A DNA stretch of 64,000 bases from Denitromonas sp. (GTDB taxonomy: Bacteria > Pseudomonadota > Gammaproteobacteria > Burkholderiales > Rhodocyclaceae), in NCBI RefSeq assembly GCF_034676725.1, contig NZ_JAUCBR010000004.1:3190001-3254000 (forward strand). The letters are read 5' to 3'. Shown in pieces: positions 8,538 to 17,608 of this stretch. Both the position numbers and the translations under genes were made by a program. Position 1 is the stretch's first letter, and each line of letters opens with the position of its first letter. The notes under the pieces were generated by a model that saw only the letters and a list, made by a program, of their open reading frames with translations, searched no databases and was not told the DNA's origin.

Positions 8538-9620
8538 ATGATCTTCCTGCGCGCCGCCCAGCGTGAATTCGCCAACACTGCCATGGCAGTGTTCGTTGCC
8601 TTGTTCGCCATCCTGGTGACCACGGTGCTGATCCGCCTGCTTGGCCAGGCGGCGGGTGGCCGTGTGCCCTCCGAGGCGGTGCTGGCGCTGATCGGTTTCG
8701 GCGCGCTGGCGCAACTGCCCATCGTCCTGTCGCTGACGGTCTTCATCGCCATCCTGATGAGTCTGTCGCGCAGCTACCGCGATTCCGAAATGGTGGTGTG
8801 GTTTGCCGCCGGCGTGCCGCTGACGCGCTGGATCCGGCCGGTGCTGCGCTTCGCGGTGCCCGTGGCGGTGGTGATTGCCGGCGTGACGCTGGTGCTGGCG
8901 CCGTGGGCGCAGTACAAGAGCGTCGAGTACAAGGAGCGCCTGAACAACCAGGACGACGCGGCGCGGGTGGCGCCAGGCGTGTTCCGCGAGTCGGCCGGTG
9001 CGCAGCGGGTGTTCTTCGTCGAGGTCGGCGCCGGCGAGGATGGCCGGGTGCGCAACGTGTTCGTCAGCTCGGTGCTCGAGGGCAAGCTGGGCGTGATGGT
9101 GGCCGAAGAAGGCTATCTGATGACCGGTGACAAGGGCGAGCGCTTCGTGGTGCTCGAGCGTGGCCGCCGTTACGACGGCACGCCGGGTACGCCGGACTAT
9201 CGCATCATGCATTTCGACCGCTACACCCTGCAGATGGCTGGGCAGGTGGCCAAGGACCTGCCGGTGCGCAACCGTATGGTGCCGTTGCAGACCCTGCTCG
9301 ACGACCCGAACCCCGCCAAGCTCGGCGAGCTGGCCTCGCGGGTCGGTGTGCCGGTGGCGGCGCTGATCCTGGCGCTGCTGGCGATTCCGCTGTCCTTCGT
9401 CAATCCGCGCGCCGGGCGCACCAACAACCTGATCGTGGCGATCCTCACCTACCTCATCTACAGCAACGCGATCAGCGTCAGCCAGGCCTGGATCGCACAG
9501 GGCAAGGTCAGTTTCCTGGTCGGCGCGCTGGCGCCGCACCTGGTGATGGTGGTCGTGCTGGCGGCCTTGTTCTACCGCCGCCTGGCGGTGTATTCGATCT
9601 GGCGGAGGCGGCCGGTCTGA
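8538..9620 (+). CDS. lptF: LPS export ABC transporter permease LptF
   Basis: 360 residues of the YjgP/YjgQ family: three N-terminal membrane helices (about 15-35, 55-80, 100-120), a large periplasmic beta-jellyroll domain (about 130-265) and three C-terminal helices. With LptG and the LptB ATPase (not in this window) it extracts lipopolysaccharide from the inner membrane and passes it to LptC/LptA. The IRLLGQAAGGRVPSEAV region between the first helices is typical. The stop overlaps the lptG start by one base (TGATG at 9618-9622), indicating coupled translation. Confidence 0.96.
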   Translation: MIFLRAAQREFANTAMAVFVALFAILVTTVLIRLLGQAAGGRVPSEAVLALIGFGALAQLPIVLSLTVFIAILMSLSRSYRDSEMVVWFAAGVPLTRWIRPVLRFAVPVAVVIAGVTLVLAPWAQYKSVEYKERLNNQDDAARVAPGVFRESAGAQRVFFVEVGAGEDGRVRNVFVSSVLEGKLGVMVAEEGYLMTGDKGERFVVLERGRRYDGTPGTPDYRIMHFDRYTLQMAGQVAKDLPVRNRMVPLQTLLDDPNPAKLGELASRVGVPVAALILALLAIPLSFVNPRAGRTNNLIVAILTYLIYSNAISVSQAWIAQGKVSFLVGALAPHLVMVVVLAALFYRRLAVYSIWRRRPV

Positions 9621-10693
9621 TGCGCATTCTGCGACGTTATCTCGCGCGGGAGATCATCGGCGCCACCTTCATGGTGCTGCTGGCCTTCCTCGGCCTGTTT
9701 GCCTTCTTCGATTTCATCAATGAGCTCGATTCGATCGGCAAGGATGGCTACCAGGTCCATCACGCGCTGATCTATGTGGCGCTGATCCTGCCCGGGCGGG
9801 TGTACGAGTTGATGCCCATTGCGGTGCTGATCGGCAGCCTGTTTGCGCTGACCACGCTGGCGCGGCATTCCGAGATCACGGTGATGCGGGCCTCGGGCCT
9901 GTCGACCGCCCGGCTGCTGCGCGAGCTGTCGCTCATCGGCGGGCTGTTCGTGCTCCTGACCTTCGTGTTTGGCGAGTATGTGGCGCCGCCGGCAGAAAAG
10001 GCGGCGCAGCAGTGGCGCCTGACGGCCACCGGCTCCACCGTGTCGAACGAGTTGCGCTCCGGCCTGTGGGTGCGCGATGGTCAGCGCTTCATCAATGTGC
10101 AGTCGCTGACGCCCGAGCGTGCGCTGAAGGGCATCCGGATCTACGAATTCGATGACAAGCTGGTGCTCAAATCGATCAGCGATGCCCGGCACGGCGAGTT
10201 CGTCGATGGCGTGGGATGGCGGCTGACGGACATCGCGCAGACTGTCTTCGAGGCCGACCGCACCCGGGTGACCACGCTCGATGAACTGGCCTGGGCGTCG
10301 GAACTGACCCCCGATGTGCTGAGCGTGCTGATGGTGACGCCCGAGCGCATGTCGGTGACCACCCTGGTAGCCTATCTGCGCCACCTGACCGACAACAACC
10401 AGAAGACCGACCGCTACGAAATCGCGTTGTGGAAGAAGATCGTCTACCCCTTCGCGGTGCTGGTGATGATGGCGCTGGCGCTGCCCTTCGCCTATACCCA
10501 CGACCGCATGGGCGGGGTGAGCGTGAAGGTCTTTGCCGGCATCATGCTGGGGGTGGCCTTCCATCTGCTCAACGGCCTTTTCTCGAACCTCGGCGTCATC
10601 AATGCCTGGCCGCCGGTGGTGGCGGCGCTGGCTCCGAGCACGGTGTTCCTGATCGCGGCCGCGGTGATGCTCCACGGGGTGGACCGGCGCTGA
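9620..10693 (+). CDS. lptG: LPS export ABC transporter permease LptG
   Basis: 357 residues with the same six-helix plus periplasmic jellyroll plan as LptF. The N-terminus RRYLAREIIGATFMVLLAFL and the C-terminal LPFAYTHDRMGGVSVKVFAG are characteristic of LptG. It forms a heterodimer with LptF in the LptB2FG complex of the lipopolysaccharide bridge. It is the second gene of the lptFG pair and ends about 30 bases before a strong hairpin terminator. Confidence 0.96.
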   Translation: MRILRRYLAREIIGATFMVLLAFLGLFAFFDFINELDSIGKDGYQVHHALIYVALILPGRVYELMPIAVLIGSLFALTTLARHSEITVMRASGLSTARLLRELSLIGGLFVLLTFVFGEYVAPPAEKAAQQWRLTATGSTVSNELRSGLWVRDGQRFINVQSLTPERALKGIRIYEFDDKLVLKSISDARHGEFVDGVGWRLTDIAQTVFEADRTRVTTLDELAWASELTPDVLSVLMVTPERMSVTTLVAYLRHLTDNNQKTDRYEIALWKKIVYPFAVLVMMALALPFAYTHDRMGGVSVKVFAGIMLGVAFHLLNGLFSNLGVINAWPPVVAALAPSTVFLIAAAVMLHGVDRR

Positions 10694-10713
10694 GCGCGAT
10701 TGTGGCGCCGGAC

Positions 10714-10748
10714 ATAAAAAAACGGGACCGCGAAGGTCCCGTTCTCTT
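10714..10748. terminator. bidirectional terminator between lptG and rplS
   Basis: A perfect 9-bp stem AACGGGACC (10721-10729) / GGTCCCGTT (10735-10743) with a 5-base loop. On the plus strand it is followed by CTCTTTT; on the minus strand by seven T (AAAAAAA at 10716-10722 on plus). It sits between the convergent lptG and rplS and can end both transcripts. Confidence 0.88.
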
Positions 10749-10766
10749 TTCCAGCCAGTGCGAGGA

Positions 10767-11138
10767 TCAGCCCTGCTTGCGCGTGAGCTTTTCCTTGATA
10801 CGTGCCGACTTGCCGGTACGACCGCGCAGGTAGTACAGCTTGGCACGACGCACATCACCGCGACGCTTCACTTCAACGCTGGCGACCAGCGGCGAGTAGG
10901 TCTGGAAGGTGCGCTCAACGCCTTCACCGGACGAGATCTTGCGCACGATGAAGTTGGAGTTGAGACCACGGTTGCGTTTGGCGATAACCACGCCTTCGTA
11001 CGCCTGAAGACGCTCACGGTTACCTTCCTTGACCTTCACCTGAACCACCACGGTGTCGCCCGGGGCGAACTCGGGGATGGTCTTGTTTTCGGTCAGGCGA
11101 GCAATTTCTTCCTGCTCGAGTTGTTCAATCAAGTTCAT
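10767..11138 (-). CDS. rplS: 50S ribosomal protein L19
   Basis: 123 residues, full length for L19 (the upstream in-frame 47 codons are not family sequence). The N-terminus MNLIEQLEQEEIARL and the KISSGEGVERTFQTYSP core are diagnostic. L19 sits at the 30S-50S interface. It is the last gene of the rpsP-rimM-trmD-rplS operon and is followed by the bidirectional terminator. Confidence 0.98.
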   Translation of the reverse strand: MNLIEQLEQEEIARLTENKTIPEFAPGDTVVVQVKVKEGNRERLQAYEGVVIAKRNRGLNSNFIVRKISSGEGVERTFQTYSPLVASVEVKRRGDVRRAKLYYLRGRTGKSARIKEKLTRKQG

Positions 11139-11217
11139 GTGCGTGACTCCTTGGTCAGTTCGCGTTGGCCTGTGGCCTTGCAGGCAGAGCAGGTCGCCAC
11201 CTGATGCATGCGTTTCT

Positions 11218-12006
11218 TCATTCGGCCTCGTCCGACAGGGTCGGGGAGGCCGCCTCATGATCCTGCCTGAAAGCTTCAAGCAGTTTCATCTCTTCGCGGC
11301 CCAGCTTGCGCCGGGCCAGCAATTCAGGGCGCCGCTGCCAGGTGCGTCCCAGCGCCATCTTCAGTCGCCAGCGCCGGATCTCGGCGTGGTTGCCCGAGAG
11401 CAGCACGGGTGGCACGGCCTGGCCGTGTGCGTCCACCTCGGGGCGGGTGTAGTGCGGGCAATCGAGCAAGCCGTCGACAAACGAGTCTTCGACCGCCGAG
11501 TCCGCATCGTTCAGCGCCCCGGGCAACTGGCGGATGATGGCATCGAGCAGCACCATTGCCGGCAGTTCACCACCGGACAACACAAAGTCGCCCAGCGAAA
11601 TCTCTTCATCCACACAGCGGTCGATCACACGTTGATCGACCCCTTCATACCGCCCGCACAACAGCGTCAGCGCTGGCGCCTGCACCAGATCCATGACCCT
11701 GGCGTGATCCAGCGGCCGCCCCTGGGGCGACAGGTAGATCACGCGGCCGGCCTGGCCAAGCGCGTCGCGCTGCGCCTCGCCGGCGGCGGCAATTGCCGCT
11801 TCCAGCGGTGGCGACTGCATCACCATGCCGGGGCCGCCGCCATAGGGGCGGTCATCGATCGTTCGATGCACGTCATGCGCGAAATCGCGCGGGTTCCAGC
11901 ACTGCAGCCGGTAGAGGCTGCGTTCCTGGGCGCGTCGGCTGATGCCACTGCCTGTCAGCGCGGAGAACATCTCCGGAAACAGGGTGACAACGTCGTAGCG
12001 ACGCAC
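11218..12006 (-). CDS. trmD: tRNA (guanine-N1)-methyltransferase
   Basis: 262 residues starting at a GTG (12004-12006), which gives V/M-RRYDVVTLFPEMF as expected for TrmD; the longer upstream frame is a shadow of rimM. The SPOUT trefoil-knot motifs are present: YGGGPGMVM (about 57-65), LLCGRYEGVDQR (about 113-124) and SLGDFVLSGGE (about 136-146). It methylates G37 in tRNAs with G36G37 and prevents +1 frameshifting. The start lies four bases after the rimM stop. Confidence 0.97.
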   Translation of the reverse strand: MRRYDVVTLFPEMFSALTGSGISRRAQERSLYRLQCWNPRDFAHDVHRTIDDRPYGGGPGMVMQSPPLEAAIAAAGEAQRDALGQAGRVIYLSPQGRPLDHARVMDLVQAPALTLLCGRYEGVDQRVIDRCVDEEISLGDFVLSGGELPAMVLLDAIIRQLPGALNDADSAVEDSFVDGLLDCPHYTRPEVDAHGQAVPPVLLSGNHAEIRRWRLKMALGRTWQRRPELLARRKLGREEMKLLEAFRQDHEAASPTLSDEAE

Positions 12007-12010
12007 CCGC

Positions 12011-12517
12011 CTACCAGTCCTTCTGCCAGTCGACCCGAACCCGCTTGGCGGCCAGGTCGACGTCGAGCACATAGGCCGCGACGAAGGGAATCAAGTGTTC
12101 GTCGTCGCCGTCGGTGACCTGCAGCACATCATGCGCACCGGCCGAGAGCAGGGAAGTGACGGTGCCCAGGGCCTCGCCAGCGTTGTTCTCGACGGGCAGG
12201 CCGATCAGGTCGCCCCAGTAGTACTCGTTGCTGTCGGTCTCCGGCATGGCCTCGCGTGGCGCGGCGATGAACTGCCGGGTCAGCGCTTCGGCGCCGGTGC
12301 GGTCCGATACACCGTCAAATGCGGCGATCCAGCCTTTGCCGTGGGCGCGACAGCCGGTCAGCTTGTAGGCCGTCCAGCGCGCGTCCTCGGCCGTGTCGTC
12401 GGGCGACAACCACCATTGCGGCATTTTTTTCCAGGACAGCGGATCGTCCCCGAAGGGGTGGATCTTGACCCAGCCCTGAATGCCAAAAGGGGCGACGATG
12501 CGCCCCATGATGATCAT
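12011..12517 (-). CDS. rimM: ribosome maturation factor RimM
   Basis: 168 residues with an N-terminal RimM beta-barrel (MGRIVAPFGIQGWVKIHPF) and a C-terminal PRC-barrel (EYYWGDLIGLPVENNAGEAL; ending HLIPFVAAYVLDVDLAAKRV). It binds S19 and assists 30S head maturation. A second ATG three codons downstream (MGRIVAP) could be the true start. It lies between rpsP and trmD in the standard operon. Confidence 0.96.
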   Translation of the reverse strand: MIIMGRIVAPFGIQGWVKIHPFGDDPLSWKKMPQWWLSPDDTAEDARWTAYKLTGCRAHGKGWIAAFDGVSDRTGAEALTRQFIAAPREAMPETDSNEYYWGDLIGLPVENNAGEALGTVTSLLSAGAHDVLQVTDGDDEHLIPFVAAYVLDVDLAAKRVRVDWQKDW

Positions 12518-12540
12518 CGGTTGTGTCCCGATGCGGCCGT

Positions 12541-12789
12541 TCAGGCGGCTTTGGCGGCCTGCTTGACCAGGCGGGCAACCGTCGGCGACAGCTGGGCGCC
12601 GTTTTGCTGCCAGTGCGCCAGACGCTCGGTGTTGATCACCAGGCCTTCTGCGGCTTCCGGCGCCATCGGGTTGTAGAAACCGACGCGCTCGATGAAGCGG
12701 CCGTCACGACGATTGCGCGAGTCGGCGGCAACGATGTTGTAAAACGGGCGCTTCTTGGCGCCGCTACGGGCAAGGCGAATAACCACCAT
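12541..12789 (-). CDS. rpsP: 30S ribosomal protein S16
   Basis: 82 residues from the ATG at 12787-12789 (MVVIRLARSGAKKRPFYNIV), the invariant S16 start; the 23-codon upstream extension is rejected. It contains RDGRFIERVGFYNP, the conserved core. First gene of rpsP-rimM-trmD-rplS; the operon promoter should lie in 12790-12870, just after the pyrF stop. Confidence 0.98.
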   Translation of the reverse strand: MVVIRLARSGAKKRPFYNIVAADSRNRRDGRFIERVGFYNPMAPEAAEGLVINTERLAHWQQNGAQLSPTVARLVKQAAKAA

Positions 12790-12870
12790 GTTGTGTTCGT
12801 CCTGACTAATGATTCGAGAAAAGGGCGAGATTTTAAGCGATTTCCCCAAGGAAAACAATCTCTTTGCAGC

Positions 12871-13608
12871 TCACCCCGGAAAGATGTCGGCAATGGTCTG
12901 CTGGATTGCGCGGGCGGCGGCGAGTGGATCGGCCGCCTGGCGGATCGGGCGGCCAACCACGATGTAGTCGGCGCCGTTGCGGAATGCCTGGGCGACGTCG
13001 ACGGTGCGCTTCTGGTCGTCGGCGGGCTTGTTCTCGACCGGGCGGATGCCCGGCGTGACCACCAGCAGACGCTCGCCCAGCTCGCGGCGGATCATCGGCG
13101 CTTCGAGCCCGGAGGAGACGATGCCGTCGATGCCGGTCTCGAGCGCGCGGCGGGCGCGGGAGAGCACCAGTTCTTCGACATTGCACTGGAAGCCGAGGTC
13201 GTCGAGGTCGCCGCGGTCAAGGCTGGTCAGCGCGGTGACGGCGAGGACCTTGAGCTCGCCCTTGTCCTTGACCGCCGCTTCCATGATCGACTGGTTGCCG
13301 TGAATGGTGGCCAGCGTGGCGCCGCTGCCCGACAGGGCGCGGATGGCCGAGCGCACGGTCTCGGGGACGTCGAAGAACTTCAGGTCGACGAAGACTTTCT
13401 TGTTGTGCGCCACCAGCCAGTCGAGCAGGTCGAAGTAGCCCGGCGTCATGAACAGTTCGAGGCCGATCTTGTAGAAGGTGACACTGTCTTCGAGTTGTTC
13501 GACCAGTGCGCGGGCGGCGGCCGCATCGGCGACGTCAAGCGCCATGATGAGGCGGTCGGCGGGCGTGATGGCCTTGGAAGAGCGGTAATCGGGCGTCGAT
13601 GTTTGCAT
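12871..13608 (-). CDS. pyrF: orotidine 5'-phosphate decarboxylase
   Basis: 245 residues from the ATG at 13606-13608 (a TTG five codons upstream is less likely). It is a TIM-barrel enzyme making UMP in the last step of de novo pyrimidine synthesis. The first active-site block is LIMALDV (substrate Asp) with FYKIGLELFM (Lys); the catalytic block is KVFVDLKFFDVPETV, with the Asp-Lys-x-x-Asp tetrad split over VDLKFFD. The C-terminal phosphate loop is IVVGRPIRQA. Confidence 0.96.
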   Translation of the reverse strand: MQTSTPDYRSSKAITPADRLIMALDVADAAAARALVEQLEDSVTFYKIGLELFMTPGYFDLLDWLVAHNKKVFVDLKFFDVPETVRSAIRALSGSGATLATIHGNQSIMEAAVKDKGELKVLAVTALTSLDRGDLDDLGFQCNVEELVLSRARRALETGIDGIVSSGLEAPMIRRELGERLLVVTPGIRPVENKPADDQKRTVDVAQAFRNGADYIVVGRPIRQAADPLAAARAIQQTIADIFPG

Positions 13609-13735
13609 TGTGGTGGCAGTCAATGGGAAAGTAGCGTTTATTATCCCGCCTCTTGGGTGATCGGGTCGAGGCGGGCGTCCGGCATTGTGCCAGAACTGGT
13701 CGATTCTTCATTAGAATGGCAGAAGAATCGGAACG

Positions 13736-15265
13736 ATGAAGAGCCCGCGACTCATGGCAGACCCTCTCATGCAAGATGCCGGACCGGCAGCGTCAGTTCT
13801 CGCCTGGCTAGCAGGCGAGCCCGCTGACGACCCCGTCGAGGGCTTGCAGGAGCTGGCCGACAAGCTCGACGAGCTGCTGCGCGCGGAGCTGACGCCCATC
13901 CAGCTGCATCGGGGCGTGGAGCTGTTCTTCATGCGGGTCCGCGATGTGCGCGAGGTGCTGGTGCCGCGCCTCGTCGAGCGTTCGCTGCCGCTGCCCTCCA
14001 AACTGTTCAACGCGGTCAGTCGCATGGAGCTCATCTGCCTGTCGCTGGCCAAGGGCTATGTGCGGGTGATGAGCGATGCCGGCACGGGTGTGGTGACACA
14101 GCGTCGCCGCCCGGAGGTGCTCGCCACCCAGGCGCTGACCCTGCTCAGCGATGCCTTGTGGCTGGCCGGCATGAAAGGCGCTACCCCGCGCGCCGGCCTG
14201 TGGCAGGAGGCGCACCGGATCTTTTCCAGCGCCGCCGTTGCTGCCGGCTCACCCGCGTTGCCGGCCGAAGTGCCCCGTGGGTCGGTGCAGGCGGCGTACA
14301 AACGCCTGCTGGCCTTGTCGGCCGCGCAACCCGAAGCGCTCACCGCGCGCGAGCTGGACTGGACGGTGCGCTATCTCGAGCAATGCGCCTGGCGCGCCGA
14401 GCTGTCGCCGAATCCGCGTACCGACATCGAGACCTGGGACTACTGGATCGACCCGGCACAGGATGTCGGCCCGATCGCCATGGTGCGGCGCGCGCCGCCG
14501 CCGGTCGATGGCATGCTGTATTTTTCCGCCGCCGAGCTGGCGCGCGGTGCGACCGGCCACCTTGAACGCCTCGAAGCCGCGCTTGATGCCGGTGGTGAGG
14601 TGATTCCCGGCGCCGATCTGCCGGAGATGCCCGCCGGCCTGCCGCCGGGCGAAATCTCCAAACTGCTGCGCTGCCTGCGCGAGCGCTGGGCCATGCCGCC
14701 CCGGCGCGAGCAGTTGCGCCGGCGCTGCCAGTACGATGTCGAGGTCTGTGTCGGCCTGCGCAGTATCTGGCGGCTCAAGCACGCCGGCGAGCAGGCCGCC
14801 GAAGTGGTGCGCTGGCGGGTGCTCAACGAAAGCCCCGGCGGCTACGCCATCATGAGCGTCGAGGCCAATACCGGCTCGTTGTCGGCGGGGATGGCGATGG
14901 CGGTGCGGCGTTCATCCGACAGCGCCTGGTCGATCTGTGTGGTGCGCTGGGTGCGCTCCGATTCGCCGACCCAGGTCGAGCTCGGCTTGCAGACCATCAG
15001 CTCGACGGCCACGCCGGTGCGCATCGGCTTTCGCGGCGGTGACGGGCCGGGCGAAATGGTGCCGGCCCTGGTGCTGCCACCGGTGGCCGCAGTGCGCCGC
15101 CACCAGGCCATTCTGGCGCCGGCGGGCGCCTATCGCTCGCGCCGCTTCCTGCTGGTGCATGAGGGCGAGCGCATCTATGTCGCCCAGGGCCGCTTGCTGA
15201 GCCTCGACATGCAGACCGCCAGCGTCGAACTGTTCCAGTTCGAATACGATCCCTATCCGCTGTAA
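13736..15265 (+). CDS. hypothetical protein with divergent PilZ-like C-terminal region
   Basis: 509 residues, soluble. Residues 1-320 are helical with no recognised domain. The C-terminal part reads like a degenerate PilZ barrel: RRRCQYDVEVCVGLRSIWRL (about 322-341) in place of the RxxxR entry motif, then NESPGGYAIM (about 365-374) at the position of the D/NxSxxG motif, then a strand-rich run to residue 445. The last 60 residues form a further beta-rich segment. If PilZ-like it could bind c-di-GMP or a protein partner, but the motif is imperfect. Its end overlaps the convergent YihY-type gene by 13 bases. Confidence 0.7.
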   Translation: MKSPRLMADPLMQDAGPAASVLAWLAGEPADDPVEGLQELADKLDELLRAELTPIQLHRGVELFFMRVRDVREVLVPRLVERSLPLPSKLFNAVSRMELICLSLAKGYVRVMSDAGTGVVTQRRRPEVLATQALTLLSDALWLAGMKGATPRAGLWQEAHRIFSSAAVAAGSPALPAEVPRGSVQAAYKRLLALSAAQPEALTARELDWTVRYLEQCAWRAELSPNPRTDIETWDYWIDPAQDVGPIAMVRRAPPPVDGMLYFSAAELARGATGHLERLEAALDAGGEVIPGADLPEMPAGLPPGEISKLLRCLRERWAMPPRREQLRRRCQYDVEVCVGLRSIWRLKHAGEQAAEVVRWRVLNESPGGYAIMSVEANTGSLSAGMAMAVRRSSDSAWSICVVRWVRSDSPTQVELGLQTISSTATPVRIGFRGGDGPGEMVPALVLPPVAAVRRHQAILAPAGAYRSRRFLLVHEGERIYVAQGRLLSLDMQTASVELFQFEYDPYPL

Positions 15266-16500
15266 CCCGGCGTCCCGACTGCGTCGGGGGCTGTCGGGCT
15301 GGCGTCGAACAGCGCGGTCACCGGGACGTCGCCGGTCGCCAGCAGGTCGGCGATGCGCGCGTCGATGCGCCGGGCCAGCGCGTTGTCGGTCAGTGGGTGG
15401 GCGTCGCAGGGGCTGAGCGCGAAACGCCGGACGACGTCCGACAGGGCGATGTCCTCGGCGCGCCGAACCAGCAGCCAGGCGTCGTCGTCCGCGCGGGTGA
15501 TCCAGCCGAACTCCTGCATCAACTCCAGCAGGTTCTCGCCCACGGCGGCCGGTTGGCGGGCCGCACGAAACAGAGTCTCGGCGTCGACGGTCTGTCCGTG
15601 CCGTTGTGCGTCGGCCAGCCGCTCGAGCATCATCAGCGCACTGTAGGCAGTAGCACCGGGGAAGTCGGGCAGGGTTCGCACACTCGAGGCATAGGCCGGG
15701 AAGGTGGCGGCGAGAATGGCGCCGAGCAGGATCACCACCCACGAGGCGTACAGCCAGAGCAGGAAGATGGGCAGGGTGGCGAAGGTGCCGTAGATCAGGG
15801 TGTAGCTCGGAAAGCGCGCGAAGTACAGGCCCAGCGCACGCTGCATCAGCACGAAGGCGAGCGCGGCGGCCATGCCGCCGATCAGGGCGTGCAAGGCATT
15901 GACCCGGGTGTTCGGGATGCTGAAGTAGAGGAAGGCGAAGAGCAGGCCGAGCAGCAGCACCGGCAGGGTGCGGAAGATGATGATGCGCAGCCACGGCGGG
16001 TCGTTGACCAGGCCCAGCGAGGTGCTGATCAGGTAACTGGTGGCGGCCAGGCTGGCGCCGAGGAACAGCGGGCCGAGCGTGAGCACCACCCAGTAGATGG
16101 AGATGCGGGCCAGCAGCGGGCGCGACTTGCGCACACCCCAGATGGTGTTGAGCACGCCATCGATGGTGAGCATCAGCATCAGCGCGGTGACGATCAGGAA
16201 GGCGGTGCCGATGAGCGTGAGGTTGGCGGCCTTCTGGGAGAACTGCAGCGCGTAGGTGGCGACGATCTGGCCGGCCTTTTCAGGCAGCAGGTTCTGCAGC
16301 AGGAAGTCGCGCAGCGCGTCGCCCAGATGCGAGAAGCCGGGGAAGTTGCTGAAGACCGCGATGGTTACGGTCAGCAGCGGTACCAGCGCCAGCAGCGTGG
16401 TGAACGTCAGGCTGCCGGCGACTTCCGGGCAGCGGGTGTCGACAAATCGCTGGGCGAGCAGGCGGGCAAAATCACGCAGACGGATGAGGAGCTTGGGCAA
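15253..16500 (-). CDS. YihY/BrkB family inner-membrane protein
   Basis: 415 residues read from a TTG start (16498-16500). The family core CPEVAGSLTFTTLLALVPLL (about 24-43) is followed by six membrane helices to about residue 290, including GLYFARFPSYTLIYGTFATL and LWLYASWVVILLGAILAATF. The C-terminal 120 residues are soluble and resemble a small winged-helix-like appendage (ENLLELMQEFGWITRADDDA). The family was once called ribonuclease BN by mistake; its transport role is unproven. Divergent from wrbA. Confidence 0.9.
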   Translation of the reverse strand: MPKLLIRLRDFARLLAQRFVDTRCPEVAGSLTFTTLLALVPLLTVTIAVFSNFPGFSHLGDALRDFLLQNLLPEKAGQIVATYALQFSQKAANLTLIGTAFLIVTALMLMLTIDGVLNTIWGVRKSRPLLARISIYWVVLTLGPLFLGASLAATSYLISTSLGLVNDPPWLRIIIFRTLPVLLLGLLFAFLYFSIPNTRVNALHALIGGMAAALAFVLMQRALGLYFARFPSYTLIYGTFATLPIFLLWLYASWVVILLGAILAATFPAYASSVRTLPDFPGATAYSALMMLERLADAQRHGQTVDAETLFRAARQPAAVGENLLELMQEFGWITRADDDAWLLVRRAEDIALSDVVRRFALSPCDAHPLTDNALARRIDARIADLLATGDVPVTALFDASPTAPDAVGTPGYSG

Positions 16501-16527
16501 TGCGGCGGGCGCCTTGGCGGCTTTGGC

Positions 16528-16533
16528 TATAAT
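16528..16533 (+). promoter_or_regulatory. -10 element for wrbA
   Basis: A perfect TATAAT in the 119-base divergent gap between the yihY-type gene and wrbA, 87 bases before the wrbA ATG. No convincing -35 is visible at 16-18 bases upstream, so this is a partial promoter call. Confidence 0.45.
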
Positions 16534-16619
16534 CGCGCCATTGTAGGGTCAGTTGCCGTTCATTTGGGGCGCAACGCGCCTCCGAATCAACGCATTTGCT
16601 GACGAGCCACGAGTCGATC

Positions 16620-17219
16620 ATGAAAGAAGTGCTAGTCCTGTATTACAGCCGCAAGGGATCCGTCCGCGCGCTGGCCGAGGCGATTGCCGAGGGCATCGAG
16701 CGCGTGCCCGGCGTGGGCGCACGGGTGCGCACGGTGCCGGCGGTGAGCACGGTGTGCGAAGCGACGGCCGACGTCATCCCGTCGTCGGGGCCGGCCTATG
16801 TCGAGGTGAGCGATCTGGTCGAGTGCATCGGTCTGGCACTGGGCAGCCCGACGCGCTTTGGCAACATGGCGGCGGCAATGAAGTATTTTCTCGATGGCAC
16901 CATCGCGCCGTGGGTCAACGGTGCGCTGGCCGGCAAGCCGGCCTGCGTGTTTACCTCGACCGGTAGCCAGCACGGCGGCCAGGAGAGCACCTTGCTGAGC
17001 ATGATGTTGCCGCTGATGCACCACGGCATGCTGATGATGGGCCTGCCCTACACCGAGCACCTGCTGTCCTCGACGCGCAGCGGTGGCACGCCCTACGGCG
17101 CCTCGCATGTGGCCGGGCCGGACGGGCATCCGGTGCTGACGGACGAGGAGCGCAAGCTGGCGCTGGCCCAGGGCGAACGCCTGGCGCGTGCGGCGCTGGC
17201 GCTGGAGGCGGCCCGATGA
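16620..17219 (+). CDS. wrbA: NAD(P)H:quinone oxidoreductase, WrbA type
   Basis: 199 residues from the ATG at 16620 (MKEVLVLYYSRKGSVRALAE). It is a flavodoxin-fold FMN protein: the phosphate loop is YSRKGSVRALA (about 9-19), the isoalloxazine loop SPTRFGNMAAAMKYFLD (about 78-94) and TSTGSQHGGQESTLLSMM is typical of WrbA. The enzyme reduces quinones by two electrons and limits oxidative stress. Its stop overlaps the next start (ATGA at 17216-17219). Confidence 0.93.
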   Translation: MKEVLVLYYSRKGSVRALAEAIAEGIERVPGVGARVRTVPAVSTVCEATADVIPSSGPAYVEVSDLVECIGLALGSPTRFGNMAAAMKYFLDGTIAPWVNGALAGKPACVFTSTGSQHGGQESTLLSMMLPLMHHGMLMMGLPYTEHLLSSTRSGGTPYGASHVAGPDGHPVLTDEERKLALAQGERLARAALALEAAR

Positions 17220-17572
17220 AGGCGAAGACGCTGGCGTGGATCGCCTCACTGCTGTGGATCGCCCTGATCGTGCTGTGCGTGGCCTGGGAGGCGTGGCTGG
17301 CGCCGCTGCGGCCCGAGGGGTCGTGGATGATGCTCAAGGCCGCGCCCTTGCTGGTGCCGCTGTTCGGCCTGCTGCACGGCCGGCGCTACACCTACCAGTG
17401 GGGCTGCATGTTCGTGCTGCTGTACTTCATGGAGGGGGTGGTGCGGATGAATGACCCCGGCGGCGTGGCGCTGCTGGCGCGCATCGAGATCGCGCTGACG
17501 CTGGCGGCCTTTGTGGTGATGATGTGGTACGCCCGGATGACCGCGCCGTCGCGCCAGGCAAAAACGCAGTGA
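17216..17572 (+). CDS. DUF2069 family membrane protein
   Basis: 118 residues with four hydrophobic segments (about 5-25, 38-55, 60-80, 88-108). The W-E-A-W-L-A-P-L-R-P-x-G pattern near residue 23-35 and RRYTYQWGCMFVLLYFMEGV fit the DUF2069 family, which commonly follows wrbA in betaproteobacteria. Translationally coupled to wrbA. Function unknown. A GC-rich palindrome without a T-run (17577-17592) follows, between this gene and the convergent leuA. Confidence 0.82.
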   Translation: MKAKTLAWIASLLWIALIVLCVAWEAWLAPLRPEGSWMMLKAAPLLVPLFGLLHGRRYTYQWGCMFVLLYFMEGVVRMNDPGGVALLARIEIALTLAAFVVMMWYARMTAPSRQAKTQ

Positions 17573-17608
17573 CGCCCGCCCCGGCCGGGGCGAGCGCCGG
17601 ACCCGCGG

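Noticed and set aside
17577..17592. CGCCCCGGCCGGGGCG palindrome as a terminator for leuA or the DUF2069 gene
   Set aside because: There is no T-run on either strand and it is GC-only, so it is not called as an intrinsic terminator.
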